A stretch of 64,000 nt of DNA, taken from NCBI RefSeq assembly GCF_014643635.1, contig NZ_BMJV01000007.1, positions 71,736 through 135,735 of the forward strand, given 5' to 3'. The notes below the pieces were generated by a model. That model ran no database searches. It was not told the DNA's origin and saw only the letters and a program-made list of their open reading frames with translations. This DNA is from Salipiger pallidus (GTDB lineage Bacteria; Pseudomonadota; Alphaproteobacteria; Rhodobacterales; Rhodobacteraceae). Positions 1 to 9,607 of this stretch are shown piece after piece (the stretch's first letter is position 1; every line of letters begins with the position of its first letter). A program made the position numbers and the translations under genes.

Positions 1-401
1 AGCGCCACCACAGACCCGGTTGCCATGCGCGGCTGGAGGGAGTTTTCAGACGCACCACAAAGCCGTTCGACGGCTTCATGGCGAACATTGACCGGTCCAC
101 CTTGTCGATATCGGCCACCTCGGCCAGCACCGCGCCGGAACTGTCACTCAGGGCGGTTTCGGTCAGGATGAGTTCACGCGAAGTGGCGCGCCACATCAAC
201 TGCGCCATCCAGACCGCGGCCACGCCCAGCATCACGAGGAACAGCAGCCACAGGATCTCGGCCGGCGGCTCGACCACGGCGAGCCAGAGCAGCAGTAGTC
301 CCAGAAGGCCAAGCGTGCCGGTGCCGAAGATGCGCCGTCCCGGCGTTGCCCGGATGCGCAGCAGCTCGGCGCCGCCAGCAGATTTGTCGATATCGTCCAT
401 G
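1..401 (-). CDS. Hypothetical membrane protein, C-terminus beyond window edge
   Basis: The frame opens with ATG at 401 and stays open for 133 codons to the window edge, so only the N-terminal part is visible. A soluble start (MDDIDKSAGG) is followed by two closely spaced hydrophobic stretches at about residues 24-43 and 47-66, which look like a membrane hairpin. A polar segment then begins (WRATSRELILTETALSDSSG). It lies 27 bases downstream of pheA on the same strand, so the two are probably co-transcribed. I do not recognise the family and assign no function. Confidence 0.75.
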
Positions 402-428
402 GTCAGCCCCCCACGGGTCCGGACCGTC

Positions 429-1262
429 TCAGTTCCGGCGGGAATCGCGCGGATAGACGCCCAGGATCTCCAGTTTGTCGGTGAAATACTCCAGCTCCTC
501 GAGCGCGAGGCGCACGCCGGGATCGTCCGGGTGGCCCTCGATGTCCGCGTAGAACTGAGTTGCAGTGAACGATCCGCTGACCATGTAGCTTTCCAGCTTG
601 GTCATGTTCACGCCGTTGGTGGCAAAGCCACCCATCGCCTTGTAAAGCGCCGCCGGAATGTTGCGCACCTGGAAGATGAAGGTGGTCATCATGCCATGAT
701 CGCCGCGGCGGCCGTGGTCGGCATCCTTCCCCATCACGAGGAACCGCGTGGTGTTGTGCGCGTGATCCTCGATATGCCGCGCCAGCAGCTCGAGCCCGTA
801 GATCTCGGCCGCGAGATCCGAGGCGAGCACGCCACAGGTTCTGTCCCCGGTGCGGGACAGTTCGGCGGCAGCGCCGGCACTGTCGGCATAGGGCTCACCC
901 TTGATGCCATATTTCGACAGGAAGCTCGCCGCCTGCGGCAGCAGCACGAGATGCGCGCGCACCTTTTTCAGCTCTTCGAGCGTCACGCCCGGCAGCGCCA
1001 TGAGGCTGATGTGCACCCGCACGAAGGCTTCGCCAAGGATCTTCAGACCGCTTTCGGGCAGCAGCCGGTGAATGTCGGCCACACGCCCGTAAGTGGTGTT
1101 CTCGACCGGCAGCATGGCCAGCTCGGCCCGCCCGGTACGCACCGCCTCGATCACCTCCTCGAAGGTGCGGCAGGGCAGCGCCTCCATGTCGGGGCGCGCG
1201 TCGCGGCAGGCCTCATGGGAATAGGCGCCGAGTTCGCCCTGGAATGCGATGCGATTTGTCAT
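429..1262 (-). CDS. pheA: Prephenate dehydratase
   Basis: This enzyme converts prephenate to phenylpyruvate, the committed step to phenylalanine, in the cytoplasm. The 277-residue protein opens with IAFQGELGAYSHEA, then has the catalytic-domain patterns LPVENTTYGRV and TTRFLVMG. A C-terminal ACT domain (TTFIFQVRNIPAALYKAM, then KLESYM) would give feedback control by phenylalanine. It is a monofunctional dehydratase with no chorismate mutase domain. ATG 1262 was chosen because the conserved fold begins directly after it. The frame stays open to 1370, but that extension (SRVSKPFWQG...) looks non-coding. It is divergent from the cytochrome c gene at 1460, leaving about 200 bases for both promoters. 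Confidence 0.95.
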   Translation of the reverse strand: MTNRIAFQGELGAYSHEACRDARPDMEALPCRTFEEVIEAVRTGRAELAMLPVENTTYGRVADIHRLLPESGLKILGEAFVRVHISLMALPGVTLEELKKVRAHLVLLPQAASFLSKYGIKGEPYADSAGAAAELSRTGDRTCGVLASDLAAEIYGLELLARHIEDHAHNTTRFLVMGKDADHGRRGDHGMMTTFIFQVRNIPAALYKAMGGFATNGVNMTKLESYMVSGSFTATQFYADIEGHPDDPGVRLALEELEYFTDKLEILGVYPRDSRRN

Positions 1263-1459
1263 GTGCGGCCTTTTGTCTTCATCTTTTGATGGCATTCCCG
1301 TGCGAAAGGTCTTTGCGCATCTGGTCGCGGCTTCTATACCTTGCCAGAACGGTTTGGAAACCCTAGACACCCGCGGGGGTGTAGAGGAAGCACCCTATAT
1401 TGATGTCGTCAAGGGCAAGGGACGCCCAGCGGCATCGCAACATGTGAGGGAGGTCATGC

Positions 1460-1975
1460 ATGTTTGACACGATGACAATCACCAAGGCGGTTGGTGGCGC
1501 ATGCGGCGCCCTGCTGATCTACCTGCTTGGCGGCTGGGTTGGCGACACCCTCTACAGCACCGGTGGTGGCGGTCACGGCGAAGAGCATGCGGCGGCCTAT
1601 GTCATCGACACCGGGTCCTCGGGCGAGGAAGAGCCCGCAGAGGAAGTCGATTTCGAGACCCTCTTCGCATCCGCCGATGCCGGCGCGGGCGAGCGCCAGT
1701 TCAACAAGTGCCGCGCCTGCCACAAGCTCGACGGCACCAACGCCACCGGCCCGCACCTCGACGGCGTCGTCGGTCGCGAGATCGACTCCGTCGACGGCTT
1801 CGCCTATTCCGGCGCGCTGGAACAGGTCGGCGATGTCTGGACCCCGGAAAACCTCTTTGCCTTCCTCGAAAGCCCGCGCAGCGCGGCGCCCGGCACGATC
1901 ATGAGCTTCTCCGGCCTCAGCGGCGCCGAGGACCGGGTGAACCTGATCGCCTATCTTGAGACCTTCGGCGGCTGA
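1460..1975 (+). CDS. Membrane-anchored c-type cytochrome (CycM/cytochrome c-y type)
   Basis: The protein has 171 residues. An uncleaved N-terminal membrane segment (about residues 8-30, AVGGACGALLIYLLGGWVGD) is followed by an acidic glycine-rich linker and a class I cytochrome c domain. The domain has one haem site, CRACH, near residues 84-88, and a plausible Met axial ligand in the IMSFSGL segment. Membrane-anchored cytochromes of this type carry electrons from the bc1 complex to terminal oxidases, so it could feed the cbb3 oxidase encoded 11 kb away; that link is inference. GGAGG lies 6 bases before ATG 1460. A second ATG at 1456 meets a stop almost at once. A clear terminator follows. Confidence 0.9.
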   Translation: MFDTMTITKAVGGACGALLIYLLGGWVGDTLYSTGGGGHGEEHAAAYVIDTGSSGEEEPAEEVDFETLFASADAGAGERQFNKCRACHKLDGTNATGPHLDGVVGREIDSVDGFAYSGALEQVGDVWTPENLFAFLESPRSAAPGTIMSFSGLSGAEDRVNLIAYLETFGG

Positions 1976-2010
1976 CACCGCCCTGCCCCACAGGGCAGAC
2001 CATGGACAGG

Positions 2011-2040
2011 AAAGGGCCGCGCATTGCCGCGGCCCTTTTT
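2011..2040 (+). terminator. Rho-independent terminator after the cytochrome c gene
   Basis: A perfect inverted repeat AAAGGGCCGC/GCGGCCCTTT with an 8-base loop runs into TTTTT, 35 bases after the stop codon. This is the clearest intrinsic terminator in the window. Confidence 0.9.
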
Positions 2041-2241
2041 CATATCTCCCCGTCACGCAGAACCAATATGCCTGCCCCGGGTGCGCGCTGGCTCGCCGCC
2101 ACCCGGCCAAATCGCAGGCTCATCACGCAAACTCTAGCAATGACCGCTTGAATGTGGCCGCCGCGCTCTCTTAGCTTAGATGAATCTATAGAATAATGCG
2201 CCATTGCTGCCAGAACGGTCGCAACGCCAAGGGGAGAGCAC

Positions 2242-4131
2242 ATGATCCGGACGACGCCGCGCGCCGCCAACACCCGACCCGCCCGCTTCATCGGTTCCGC
2301 GCTACTTGCCCTGGGCATTGCAATGGCCCCCGCAGCCCATGCCCAGGATGACGAGAAGATCATCACCTCCCACGGCGTGTCGTCCTTCGGGGAGCTGAAA
2401 TACCCCGAGGGGTTTGAGCATTGGGAGTACGTCAATCCCGACGCCCCCAAGGGCGGCGAGATGTCGACCTGGGCCTTCGGCACCTTCGACAGCCTGACGC
2501 CCTTCATTCTCAAGGGCAACGCGGCGGCCATGTCCGCCGTCTTCTACGACAGCCTGTTGACCGGCAACCTCGACGAGCCCGACTCCATGTACGGCCTTGT
2601 CGCCGAAAGCGTCGAATACCCCGAAAGTCGCGAGTGGATCACCTTCCACATGCGTCCCGAGGCGATGTTCCGCGATGGCACGCCGGTTACCGCCGATGAC
2701 GTCGTATTCTCGTTCGAGACCCTGCGCGACAAGGGCCGCCCCGCTTTCCGGGTGCAGTTTCAGGACATCACCAGCGCTGAGGCGATCGACGAACACACCG
2801 TGAAGTTCACCTTCAATCCCGAAGGCCCCCTGCGCGAGCTGCTGATGACCGCCGGCGGCCTGCCGATCTTTTCCAAGGCCTATTACGAGAACCGCGATTT
2901 CGCCGAAAGCTCGCTCGAGCCCCCCATGGGGTCCGGCCCGTTCGAGCTTTTGTCCGTGGATCCGGGCCGATCGGTCGCCTACAAGCGCCGCGATGACTAC
3001 TGGGCCAAGGATCTCCCGGTGAACGTGGGCGAGAACAACTTCGACGTGCTGCGGGTGGAATACTTCGCCGACTACACCACCGCCTTCGAGGCGTTCAAGG
3101 CGGGCGCCTACACCTACCGTGAGGAATACCAGTCGCGCATTTGGGCCACAGGCTACAACTTCCCGGCCATCGCAGACGGGCACGTGGTCGTGGAAACCCT
3201 GCCTGACGGGCGCCCGGCGGGCACGCAGGGGTTCTTCTTCAACCTGCGCCGCGACAAGTTCCAGGATGCCCGGGTGCGCGAGGCCATCGGCATGGCCTTC
3301 AACTTCGAATGGGCGAACGAAAGCTTGTTCTACGGTCTTTACGAACGCACCGACAGCTTCTGGGAAAATTCGGACACCCTGCAAGCCACCGGTACGCCTT
3401 CTGAGGCCGAGTTGGAGCTGCTCGAGCCGATCCGCGAGTTCATCCCGGAAACTGTCTTCACCGAAGAGGCGTTCTCGCCGGCGCAATCCTCGCCCGACGA
3501 CCTTGCAGACCGCCGCGCCCTGCGTGCAGCGGGCAGGCTTCTGACCGACGCAGGCTGGGAGGTTGCCGATGACGGTTTCCGCTACAAGGACGGCCAGCGG
3601 CTGACCATCGAGGTACTCAACGACAGCCCGTCCTTTGACCGCATCGTCAATCCCTACATCGACAACCTCAAGCGCCTTGGCATCGAGGCCACCGCCAACC
3701 GCGTCGACGCCGCCGAGGCGCAGGAGCGCGAGAAGAACTTTGAGTACGACATCGTCACCCAGCGCTTTGCCATGAGCCAGACCCCCGGGGACGAGCTGCG
3801 GTCCGTCTTCGGCTCGGAAACTGCCGAGGTCCCGGGGTCTGCCAATGTGGCGGGCCTTGCCAACGAAGGCGTCGACCAGCTGATCCGCGCCATTGCCGAC
3901 GCCGAAAGCCGTGATGAGCTGGTGACCGCCGTGCATGCGCTCGACCGGGTGCTGCGGGCCATGCACATCTGGGTGCCGCAGTGGTACAAGGGCGTTCACA
4001 GCGTCGCCTACCGCGACGTGTACGAACGCCCCTACGAAGACACGCCCCCGCCCTACGGGCTTGGCGAGATGTCAATCTGGTGGTGGAACGAAGACCGCGC
4101 GACCGAACTTCGCGCCGCAGGAGCGCTGTAA
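2242..4131 (+). CDS. yejA: Periplasmic peptide-binding protein (family 5 solute-binding, YejA type)
   Basis: The binding protein of a peptide/oligopeptide importer has 629 residues, long for the family but normal for YejA. It has a Sec signal peptide (hydrophobic core ALLALGIAMAPAAHA, cleavage after about residue 34). Family 5 features follow: HGVSSFGELKYPEGFEHWEYVN-type N-terminus, FKAGAYTYREEYQSR, and a C-terminal WWWNEDRATELR. It heads a four-gene operon (yejABEF) whose members overlap or nearly touch. GGGGAGAGCAC precedes the ATG. YejABEF in other bacteria imports peptides including microcin C; the substrate here cannot be read from sequence. Confidence 0.93.
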   Translation: MIRTTPRAANTRPARFIGSALLALGIAMAPAAHAQDDEKIITSHGVSSFGELKYPEGFEHWEYVNPDAPKGGEMSTWAFGTFDSLTPFILKGNAAAMSAVFYDSLLTGNLDEPDSMYGLVAESVEYPESREWITFHMRPEAMFRDGTPVTADDVVFSFETLRDKGRPAFRVQFQDITSAEAIDEHTVKFTFNPEGPLRELLMTAGGLPIFSKAYYENRDFAESSLEPPMGSGPFELLSVDPGRSVAYKRRDDYWAKDLPVNVGENNFDVLRVEYFADYTTAFEAFKAGAYTYREEYQSRIWATGYNFPAIADGHVVVETLPDGRPAGTQGFFFNLRRDKFQDARVREAIGMAFNFEWANESLFYGLYERTDSFWENSDTLQATGTPSEAELELLEPIREFIPETVFTEEAFSPAQSSPDDLADRRALRAAGRLLTDAGWEVADDGFRYKDGQRLTIEVLNDSPSFDRIVNPYIDNLKRLGIEATANRVDAAEAQEREKNFEYDIVTQRFAMSQTPGDELRSVFGSETAEVPGSANVAGLANEGVDQLIRAIADAESRDELVTAVHALDRVLRAMHIWVPQWYKGVHSVAYRDVYERPYEDTPPPYGLGEMSIWWWNEDRATELRAAGAL

Positions 4132-4137
4132 CCCCAT

Positions 4138-5214
4138 ATGGGCGCCTACATCCTAAGACGACTGCTGCTCATCATCCCCACGCTTCTGGGGATCATGGTC
4201 ATCAACTTTGCCCTCGTCCAATTCGTGCCCGGCGGCCCCATCGAGCAGATCATCGCCGAGGTCCAGGGCCAGGGCGACGTGTTCCAGGGCATCGCCGGGG
4301 GCGGCGGTGAAGTCGCCGGTGGCGGTTCGGACGAATACGCCGGCGCCCGCGGGCTGCCGCCCGATTTCATCGAGGAACTCGAGCGCGAGTTCGGCTTTGA
4401 CAAGCCCCCGCTTGAGCGGTTCCTGAGCATGATGTGGAACTACATGCGGCTAGATTTCGGCGACAGCTACTTCCGTTCGATTTCAGTCATCGATCTGGTG
4501 CTGGAAAAGATGCCGGTGTCGATCTCGCTTGGCCTGTGGTCGACGCTGATCGCCTACATCATCTCGATCCCGCTGGGCATCCGCAAGGCGGTCAAGGACG
4601 GCAGCTCCTTCGATACATGGACCTCGGGCGCGATCATCGTGGCCTACGCCATCCCCGGCTTCCTCTTCGCGATCCTGCTGCTGGTGCTGTTCGCAGGCGG
4701 GTCCTACTGGCAGATCTTTCCGCTGCGGGGCCTCACCTCGGACAACTTTGCGCAGCTGAGCTGGCCCGCCAAGATCGCCGACTATTTCTGGCACATCGCA
4801 CTGCCGGTTTTCGCCTCGACCATTTCGGCCTTCGCTACCCTGACGCTGCTGACCAAGAACAGTTTCCTCGACGAGATCAAGAAACATTACGTCATGACTG
4901 CCCGCGCAAAGGGCCTGACGGAGGGCCGCGTCCTTTATGGCCACATCTTCCGCAACGCCATGCTGATCGTCATCGCGGGCTTCCCGGCGGTCTTCATCGG
5001 GGTGTTCTTTTCCGGCAGCCTCATCATCGAGACGATCTTCTCGCTCGACGGGCTGGGGCGGCTTGGCTTTGAAGCGGCGGTGGCCCGCGATTACCCCGTG
5101 ATCTTTGGCACGCTGTTCATCTTCGGCCTGATCGGTCTGGTCGTCGGCATCATCTCCGACATGTGCTACGTGCTTGTCGATCCGCGCATCGACTTCGAGA
5201 AACGGGAGGGCTGA
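4138..5214 (+). CDS. yejB: Peptide ABC transporter permease (YejB type)
   Basis: Inner-membrane permease of the importer, 358 residues. It has the typical N-terminus ([20 protein letters not shown]), a periplasmic loop with a glycine-rich insert (about residues 55-70), and five further membrane segments. The permease EAA-type loop is near residues 262-280 ([19 protein letters not shown]). It begins 6 bases after yejA stops and is followed by yejE one base after its own stop. Its own ribosome-binding site is weak: AGGAG lies well upstream inside yejA, so translational coupling is likely. Confidence 0.93.
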   Translation: MGAYILRRLLLIIPTLLGIMVINFALVQFVPGGPIEQIIAEVQGQGDVFQGIAGGGGEVAGGGSDEYAGARGLPPDFIEELEREFGFDKPPLERFLSMMWNYMRLDFGDSYFRSISVIDLVLEKMPVSISLGLWSTLIAYIISIPLGIRKAVKDGSSFDTWTSGAIIVAYAIPGFLFAILLLVLFAGGSYWQIFPLRGLTSDNFAQLSWPAKIADYFWHIALPVFASTISAFATLTLLTKNSFLDEIKKHYVMTARAKGLTEGRVLYGHIFRNAMLIVIAGFPAVFIGVFFSGSLIIETIFSLDGLGRLGFEAAVARDYPVIFGTLFIFGLIGLVVGIISDMCYVLVDPRIDFEKREG

Positions 5215-5215
5215 G

Positions 5216-6421
5216 ATGTCTTACGAGCCCGATCCCCAGGCCCCTGCATCGCAGGGCGTCCGCCCCGAACCATCCCCGGCGGCCCCCGTGGCGCCGCAGC
5301 CCAAACCCGGCCGCTTTGCCCTGTCGCCGCTGAACAAGCGGCGCTGGCGGAACTTCCGCAAGAACGGCCGTGCCTTCTGGTCGCTGATCATCTTCACGGT
5401 GGTCTTCACCCTGTCGCTGTTCGCCGAGTTCATCGCCAACGACAAGCCAATCCTCGTGAACTATCGCGGCGAATACCGCATGCCGATCTTCACCTTCTAC
5501 CCCGAGACGGAGTTTGGCGGAGACTTCCGCACCGAGGCCGTCTATCGCGACCCCGAGGTCCGCTGCCTGATCCGCACCGGTGGGCTCGACACCTGTTTCG
5601 ACGACCCCGAGGGGCTGATCGAGACCGTGGACGCGGGCGGCACCCCAGATGGCGATTTCGCCGAAGGCTGGATGATCTGGCCGCCGATCCCCTACAGCTA
5701 CCAGACCCCGGTGGACCGCCCCGGCGCGGCCCCCCTTCCCCCGAACGGCCAGAACTGGCTGGGCACCGACGACACGAAACGCGATGTCGCGGCGCGGGTG
5801 ATCTATGGCTTCCGCCTGTCGATCCTGTTCACGCTGATCGTGACGGTCTGCGCCTCGGTCATCGGCATCATCGCGGGCGCGCTTCAGGGCTATTTCGGAG
5901 GCTGGCTCGATCTCATCTTCCAGCGCGTGATCGAGATCTGGTCGGCGACGCCGTCGCTTTACATCATCATTATCCTCTTCGCCATCTTGGGGCGAAGTTT
6001 CTGGCTATTGGTCTTCCTCACCATTGCATTCGGCTGGACGGCCCTCGTGGGCGTGGTCCGGGCGGAATTCTTGCGCGCGCGCAATCTTGAATACGTGCGC
6101 GCAGCCAAGGCGCTTGGGGTCGGCAACATCACCATCATGTTCCGCCACATGCTGCCCAACGCCATGGTGGCAACACTGACCATGCTGCCCTTCATCGTCA
6201 CCGGCACGATCTCGACCCTCGCGGGGCTCGATTTCCTCGGCTTCGGCCTACCGTCCTCGGCCCCGTCGCTGGGCGAGCTAACCCTGCAGGCGAAACAGAA
6301 CCTTCAGGCGCCGTGGCTGGCTTTCACTGCCTTCACCGTCTTCGCCCTCATGCTGTCGCTGCTGGTCTTCATCTTCGAAGGCGTGCGCGATGCCTTCGAC
6401 CCGAGAAAGACGTTCTCATGA
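5216..6421 (+). CDS. yejE: Peptide ABC transporter permease (YejE/DppC type)
   Basis: Second permease subunit, 401 residues. A proline-rich cytoplasmic start is followed by a first membrane segment (WSLIIFTVVFTLSLFAEFIA) and a large periplasmic insert typical of YejE. The DppC-like core carries GTDDTKRDVAARVIYGFRLS and the ATP-binding-protein contact loop RAAKALGVGNITIMFRHMLP. The start ATG 5216 follows an AACGGGAGGGCTG ribosome-binding region. It overlaps yejF by ATGA (6418-6421), so the two are translationally coupled. Confidence 0.93.
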   Translation: MSYEPDPQAPASQGVRPEPSPAAPVAPQPKPGRFALSPLNKRRWRNFRKNGRAFWSLIIFTVVFTLSLFAEFIANDKPILVNYRGEYRMPIFTFYPETEFGGDFRTEAVYRDPEVRCLIRTGGLDTCFDDPEGLIETVDAGGTPDGDFAEGWMIWPPIPYSYQTPVDRPGAAPLPPNGQNWLGTDDTKRDVAARVIYGFRLSILFTLIVTVCASVIGIIAGALQGYFGGWLDLIFQRVIEIWSATPSLYIIIILFAILGRSFWLLVFLTIAFGWTALVGVVRAEFLRARNLEYVRAAKALGVGNITIMFRHMLPNAMVATLTMLPFIVTGTISTLAGLDFLGFGLPSSAPSLGELTLQAKQNLQAPWLAFTAFTVFALMLSLLVFIFEGVRDAFDPRKTFS

Positions 6422-8007
6422 CCATCCTCGACGTTAACGGCCTCAAGGTCAGCTTCCGCCAGGACGGGCAGGTCAGCCAGGCTGTCAAGGGCGTGAGCTT
6501 TTCCATCGAAGAGGGCGAGACTGTCGCCCTCGTGGGCGAAAGCGGTTCGGGCAAGTCGGTGACCGCGCTGTCAACCGTGTCCCTACTGGGGGATGCCGCG
6601 ATGGTCGAAGGGTCGGTTCGGTACAAGGGACAGGAGATGATCGGCGCGCAGGACAAGCTTCTGCGGAAGGTGCGCGGCAACGACATCAGCTTCATCTTTC
6701 AGGAGCCGATGACATCGCTCAACCCGCTGCACACGCTGGAAAAGCAGCTGGGCGAAAGCCTCGCGCTGCACCAGGGGCTGACCGGCGATGCGGCGCGGGC
6801 GCGCATTCTGGACCTGCTGCACAAGGTCGGCATCCGCGACCCTGAAAGCCGCCTCTCGGCCTACCCCCACCAGCTGTCCGGCGGGCAGCGCCAGCGGGTC
6901 ATGATCGCCATGGCGCTGGCCAACGGGCCAGAGCTGCTCATCGCGGACGAGCCGACCACCGCTCTCGACGTGACGATCCAGGCCCAGATCCTCGAGCTGC
7001 TGGCCGAGCTGAAAGAGGCCGAAGGCATGAGCCTTCTGTTCATCACCCATGACCTCACCATCGTGCGCAAATTCGCCGACAAGGTCTGCGTGATGAAGAA
7101 CGGCGAGATCGTCGAACATGGCCGCACGTCCGAGATCTTTGCCGACCCGCAGCATCCCTACACGCAAATGCTTCTGTCGGCAGAAAGCACCGGTCTGCCC
7201 GATCCGGTAGCGCCGGGCGCCGAGGAGATTGCTCGCGCCGACGGGCTCCGCATCTGGTTCCCGATCCAGAAGGGCTTCATGAAAAAGACCGTGGGGCACG
7301 TGAAGGCGGTGAACGACGCCAGCTTCTCGGTCCGCGCTGGCGAAACCGTGGGCATCGTCGGCGAATCCGGGTCAGGCAAGACCACGCTGGCGCTTGCGGT
7401 GATGCGGCTCATCGGCTCGGAAGGCGGGATCACCTATCGCGGGCAGGATGTGCGCGGCTGGTCCACCCGGCGGCTGCGCAAGCTGCGCTCGGAGATCCAG
7501 ATCGTGTTCCAGGACCCGTTCGGTTCACTCTCGCCGCGCATGACCTGCGAGCAGATCATCGCGGAGGGGCTCGGGGTGCACGGATCGCCTGACGGCAAGC
7601 CCAAGGACCAGGCGGTGGACGAGGTGATGCGCGAGGTGGGGCTCGACCCTGCTACCAAGCACCGCTACCCGCACGAATTCTCGGGCGGTCAGCGCCAGCG
7701 CATCGCCATTGCGCGCGCCATGGTACTGCGTCCGAAACTGGTGGTTCTGGACGAGCCGACCTCGGCGCTGGACATGACGGTGCAGGTGCAGATCGTCGAC
7801 CTTCTTCGCGAGCTTCAGCGCAAATACGACCTCGCCTTCCTGTTCATCAGTCACGACCTCAAGGTGGTGCGGGCCATGTCGCACAAGGTGATCGTGATGA
7901 AACAGGGCGACGTGGTCGAGATGGGCGAAGCGTCCGAGATCTTTGCGGCGCCCAAGACCGAGTACACGCAAAAGCTCTTTGCCGCGGCATTCGACCTGGC
8001 GGGCTGA
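6418..8007 (+). CDS. yejF: Peptide ABC transporter ATP-binding protein with two NBDs (YejF type)
   Basis: A 529-residue fused ATPase carrying two complete nucleotide-binding domains in tandem. The first has Walker A GESGSGKS near residue 40, signature [15 protein letters not shown] and Walker [13 protein letters not shown]. The second has Walker [13 protein letters not shown], signature [15 protein letters not shown] and Walker [13 protein letters not shown]. Each signature is followed by a switch histidine (THD, SHD). Double-NBD ATPases are normal for Yej systems and power both permeases. Upstream in-frame codons exist, but ATG 6418 overlapping the yejE stop is the natural start. A bidirectional hairpin lies 20 bases downstream. 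Confidence 0.95.
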   Translation: MTILDVNGLKVSFRQDGQVSQAVKGVSFSIEEGETVALVGESGSGKSVTALSTVSLLGDAAMVEGSVRYKGQEMIGAQDKLLRKVRGNDISFIFQEPMTSLNPLHTLEKQLGESLALHQGLTGDAARARILDLLHKVGIRDPESRLSAYPHQLSGGQRQRVMIAMALANGPELLIADEPTTALDVTIQAQILELLAELKEAEGMSLLFITHDLTIVRKFADKVCVMKNGEIVEHGRTSEIFADPQHPYTQMLLSAESTGLPDPVAPGAEEIARADGLRIWFPIQKGFMKKTVGHVKAVNDASFSVRAGETVGIVGESGSGKTTLALAVMRLIGSEGGITYRGQDVRGWSTRRLRKLRSEIQIVFQDPFGSLSPRMTCEQIIAEGLGVHGSPDGKPKDQAVDEVMREVGLDPATKHRYPHEFSGGQRQRIAIARAMVLRPKLVVLDEPTSALDMTVQVQIVDLLRELQRKYDLAFLFISHDLKVVRAMSHKVIVMKQGDVVEMGEASEIFAAPKTEYTQKLFAAAFDLAG

Positions 8008-8026
8008 CCTCCGGGCCGGCGCAGCG

Positions 8027-8051
8027 CCAAAAATCTTGCCAAGATTTTTGG
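8027..8051. terminator. Bidirectional terminator between yejF and hemN
   Basis: CCAAAAATCTT/AAGATTTTTGG form a perfect 11-base stem with a 3-base loop. Each strand carries a T-run in its 3' arm. It lies between the convergent genes yejF and hemN and could stop transcription from both sides. Confidence 0.75.
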
Positions 8052-8148
8052 GCCCCCGCGCTGTGCCCGGCCCCCCCCGTTTCGCGGGTCGGAGCGTTCC
8101 AGGGGGTCCCCCGGATTATGGTTCTGCCGCCAGGCCCGGTGCCCCGGA

Positions 8149-9504
8149 TCAGACCGCCGAGCTGTGCCTTGCCTTCGACATATCGTAAGCGTCGAACTCC
8201 CGCGCGATCATCCGCGTCAGGGGCCGGGCCGAGGCCGGAATGTAAAGCCCCTCCCCGGTGACCTCGAGCAGCCCTTCGAAGCGGGCATTGGTCCGGGCGT
8301 ACAACGCCGCAAGCTCTGACGGGTCGGCACCGTAGTCGGCCACCAGCTCATCGCTGTGGATGCGGAAATCGCACATCAACATCTCGATCATGCGGGCGCG
8401 CAGCAGGTCGTCCCCTGCGAAGGCATGTCCGCGCGTCGTGGCAAAGCTGCCCTCGCGGATCGCCGCCGTGTAGGCGCTGGTGGCGGGGGCGTTCTGTGCG
8501 TAGCCCTGCGGGAAGCGTGAGATCGACGACGCGCCAAGCCCGATCAGCACCTCTGCGCCGTCATCCGTATAGCCTTGGAAGTTACGCCGCAGCCGCCCGG
8601 TCTTGCGCGCGATGGCAAGGCCATCGTCTGGGGCCGCGAAATGGTCGATGCCGATCTCGGCATAGCCATCCCAGGCGAAGAGCCGGCGCGCCGTTTCGAA
8701 AAGCTCGAGCCGCTCCGGCGGGGTCGGCAGCGCGTCCGAAGGGATCAGCTGCTGGCGCTTGGCCATCCACGGCACGTGCGCGTACCCATAAAGCGCCACG
8801 CGGTCCGGAGCGAAGGACAGCAGCTTCTGCACTGTCTCGGTGATCCGGGCCCGGGTCTGATGCGGCAGGCCGTAAAGAATGTCCGCGTTCAGGCTCGCCA
8901 CGCCCCGGGCGCGGATCATCTCGACCGCGCGGCGGGTGATCTCGAACCCCTGCGGTCGGCCGATGGCCTCCTGGATCTGTTCATCGAAATCCTGCACGCC
9001 GATGGAAGCGCGGTTCATGCCGCCCCCCGCCAGCACATCGAGGCGCGCCTCGTCGATTTCGTTCGGGTCGATCTCGACCGAGAACTCGGCGCCCTCGGCG
9101 AAGGGGGCGACCTGCCGCACCTTGTCGATGAGGCCCTGCATCAGTTCGGGCGTCAGCAGTGTCGGGGTGCCCCCGCCCCAGTGCAGCCTCGACAGCCGGG
9201 TGCCGGCGGGCAGGTGCGTCGCCAGCATGTCGAGTTCGGCCTTCAGGGTTTCGACGTAGGCTGCCACTGGAGACATGGTTGCCGTGCCCTGCGTGCGGCA
9301 GGCACAGAACCAGCAGAGCTTGCGGCAAAACGGCACATGAAGGTAGAGCGAGATCGTCCCGTTTTCGGGCAAACCCCTTATCCAGCTTGCGAAATCACCG
9401 CCAGTCACCGCCGCGCCGAAATGCGGCGCCGTGGGATAGCTGGTGTATCTGGGTACCTTCGCATCGAAAAGACCAAGGCGGGAGAGTTGTGTTCGCGTGT
9501 TCAT
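8149..9504 (-). CDS. hemN: Oxygen-independent coproporphyrinogen III oxidase
   Basis: Radical-SAM enzyme that decarboxylates coproporphyrinogen III in haem synthesis when oxygen is low. The [4Fe-4S]-SAM motif is C-x3-C-x2-C (FCRKLCWFCACRTQ), with family features RYTSYPTAPHF near the N-terminus, HWGGGTPTLL and YGLPHQT. It has 451 residues from ATG 9504. An in-frame ATG at 9510 exists, but a TATAAT box at 9514-9519 places transcription start at about 9505-9507, so 9504 is the credible start and the mRNA would have almost no leader. No ribosome-binding site is visible. It is divergent from fnrL, with a shared FNR box between them. Confidence 0.95.
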   Translation of the reverse strand: MNTRTQLSRLGLFDAKVPRYTSYPTAPHFGAAVTGGDFASWIRGLPENGTISLYLHVPFCRKLCWFCACRTQGTATMSPVAAYVETLKAELDMLATHLPAGTRLSRLHWGGGTPTLLTPELMQGLIDKVRQVAPFAEGAEFSVEIDPNEIDEARLDVLAGGGMNRASIGVQDFDEQIQEAIGRPQGFEITRRAVEMIRARGVASLNADILYGLPHQTRARITETVQKLLSFAPDRVALYGYAHVPWMAKRQQLIPSDALPTPPERLELFETARRLFAWDGYAEIGIDHFAAPDDGLAIARKTGRLRRNFQGYTDDGAEVLIGLGASSISRFPQGYAQNAPATSAYTAAIREGSFATTRGHAFAGDDLLRARMIEMLMCDFRIHSDELVADYGADPSELAALYARTNARFEGLLEVTGEGLYIPASARPLTRMIAREFDAYDMSKARHSSAV

Positions 9505-9513
9505 GCGCATACA

Positions 9514-9519
9514 ATTATA
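9514..9519 (-). promoter_or_regulatory. -10 box of the hemN promoter
   Basis: Read on the minus strand this is a perfect TATAAT. It ends 9 bases before ATG 9504. The FNR box centre (9546.5) lies about 40 bases upstream of the implied start site, the spacing of a class II FNR-activated promoter. Confidence 0.65.
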
Positions 9520-9539
9520 AAGGTAATCGGACCGCGACC

Positions 9540-9553
9540 TTGACCCAGATCAA
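9540..9553. promoter_or_regulatory. FNR/FnrL box between hemN and fnrL
   Basis: TTGACCCAGATCAA matches the FNR consensus TTGAT-N4-ATCAA in 9 of 10 positions. It lies 35 bases from the hemN start and 54 from the fnrL start, so it could serve both genes, including autoregulation of fnrL. Confidence 0.85.
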
Positions 9554-9607
9554 GAGAACTTCCGGAAGGCCGATCCTGTCGGCAGCATAGCGACAAATGG
9601 TGAAGTC

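Noticed and set aside
78-1289. A 403-codon open frame on the plus strand opposite pheA
   Set aside because: It mirrors the pheA coding frame on the other strand. The Arg/His/Ala-rich translation has no motif, while pheA has full domain signatures.
2302-3999. A 565-codon minus-strand frame opposite yejA
   Set aside because: High-GC antisense shadow. The plus-strand protein has a signal peptide and family 5 features; this one has none.
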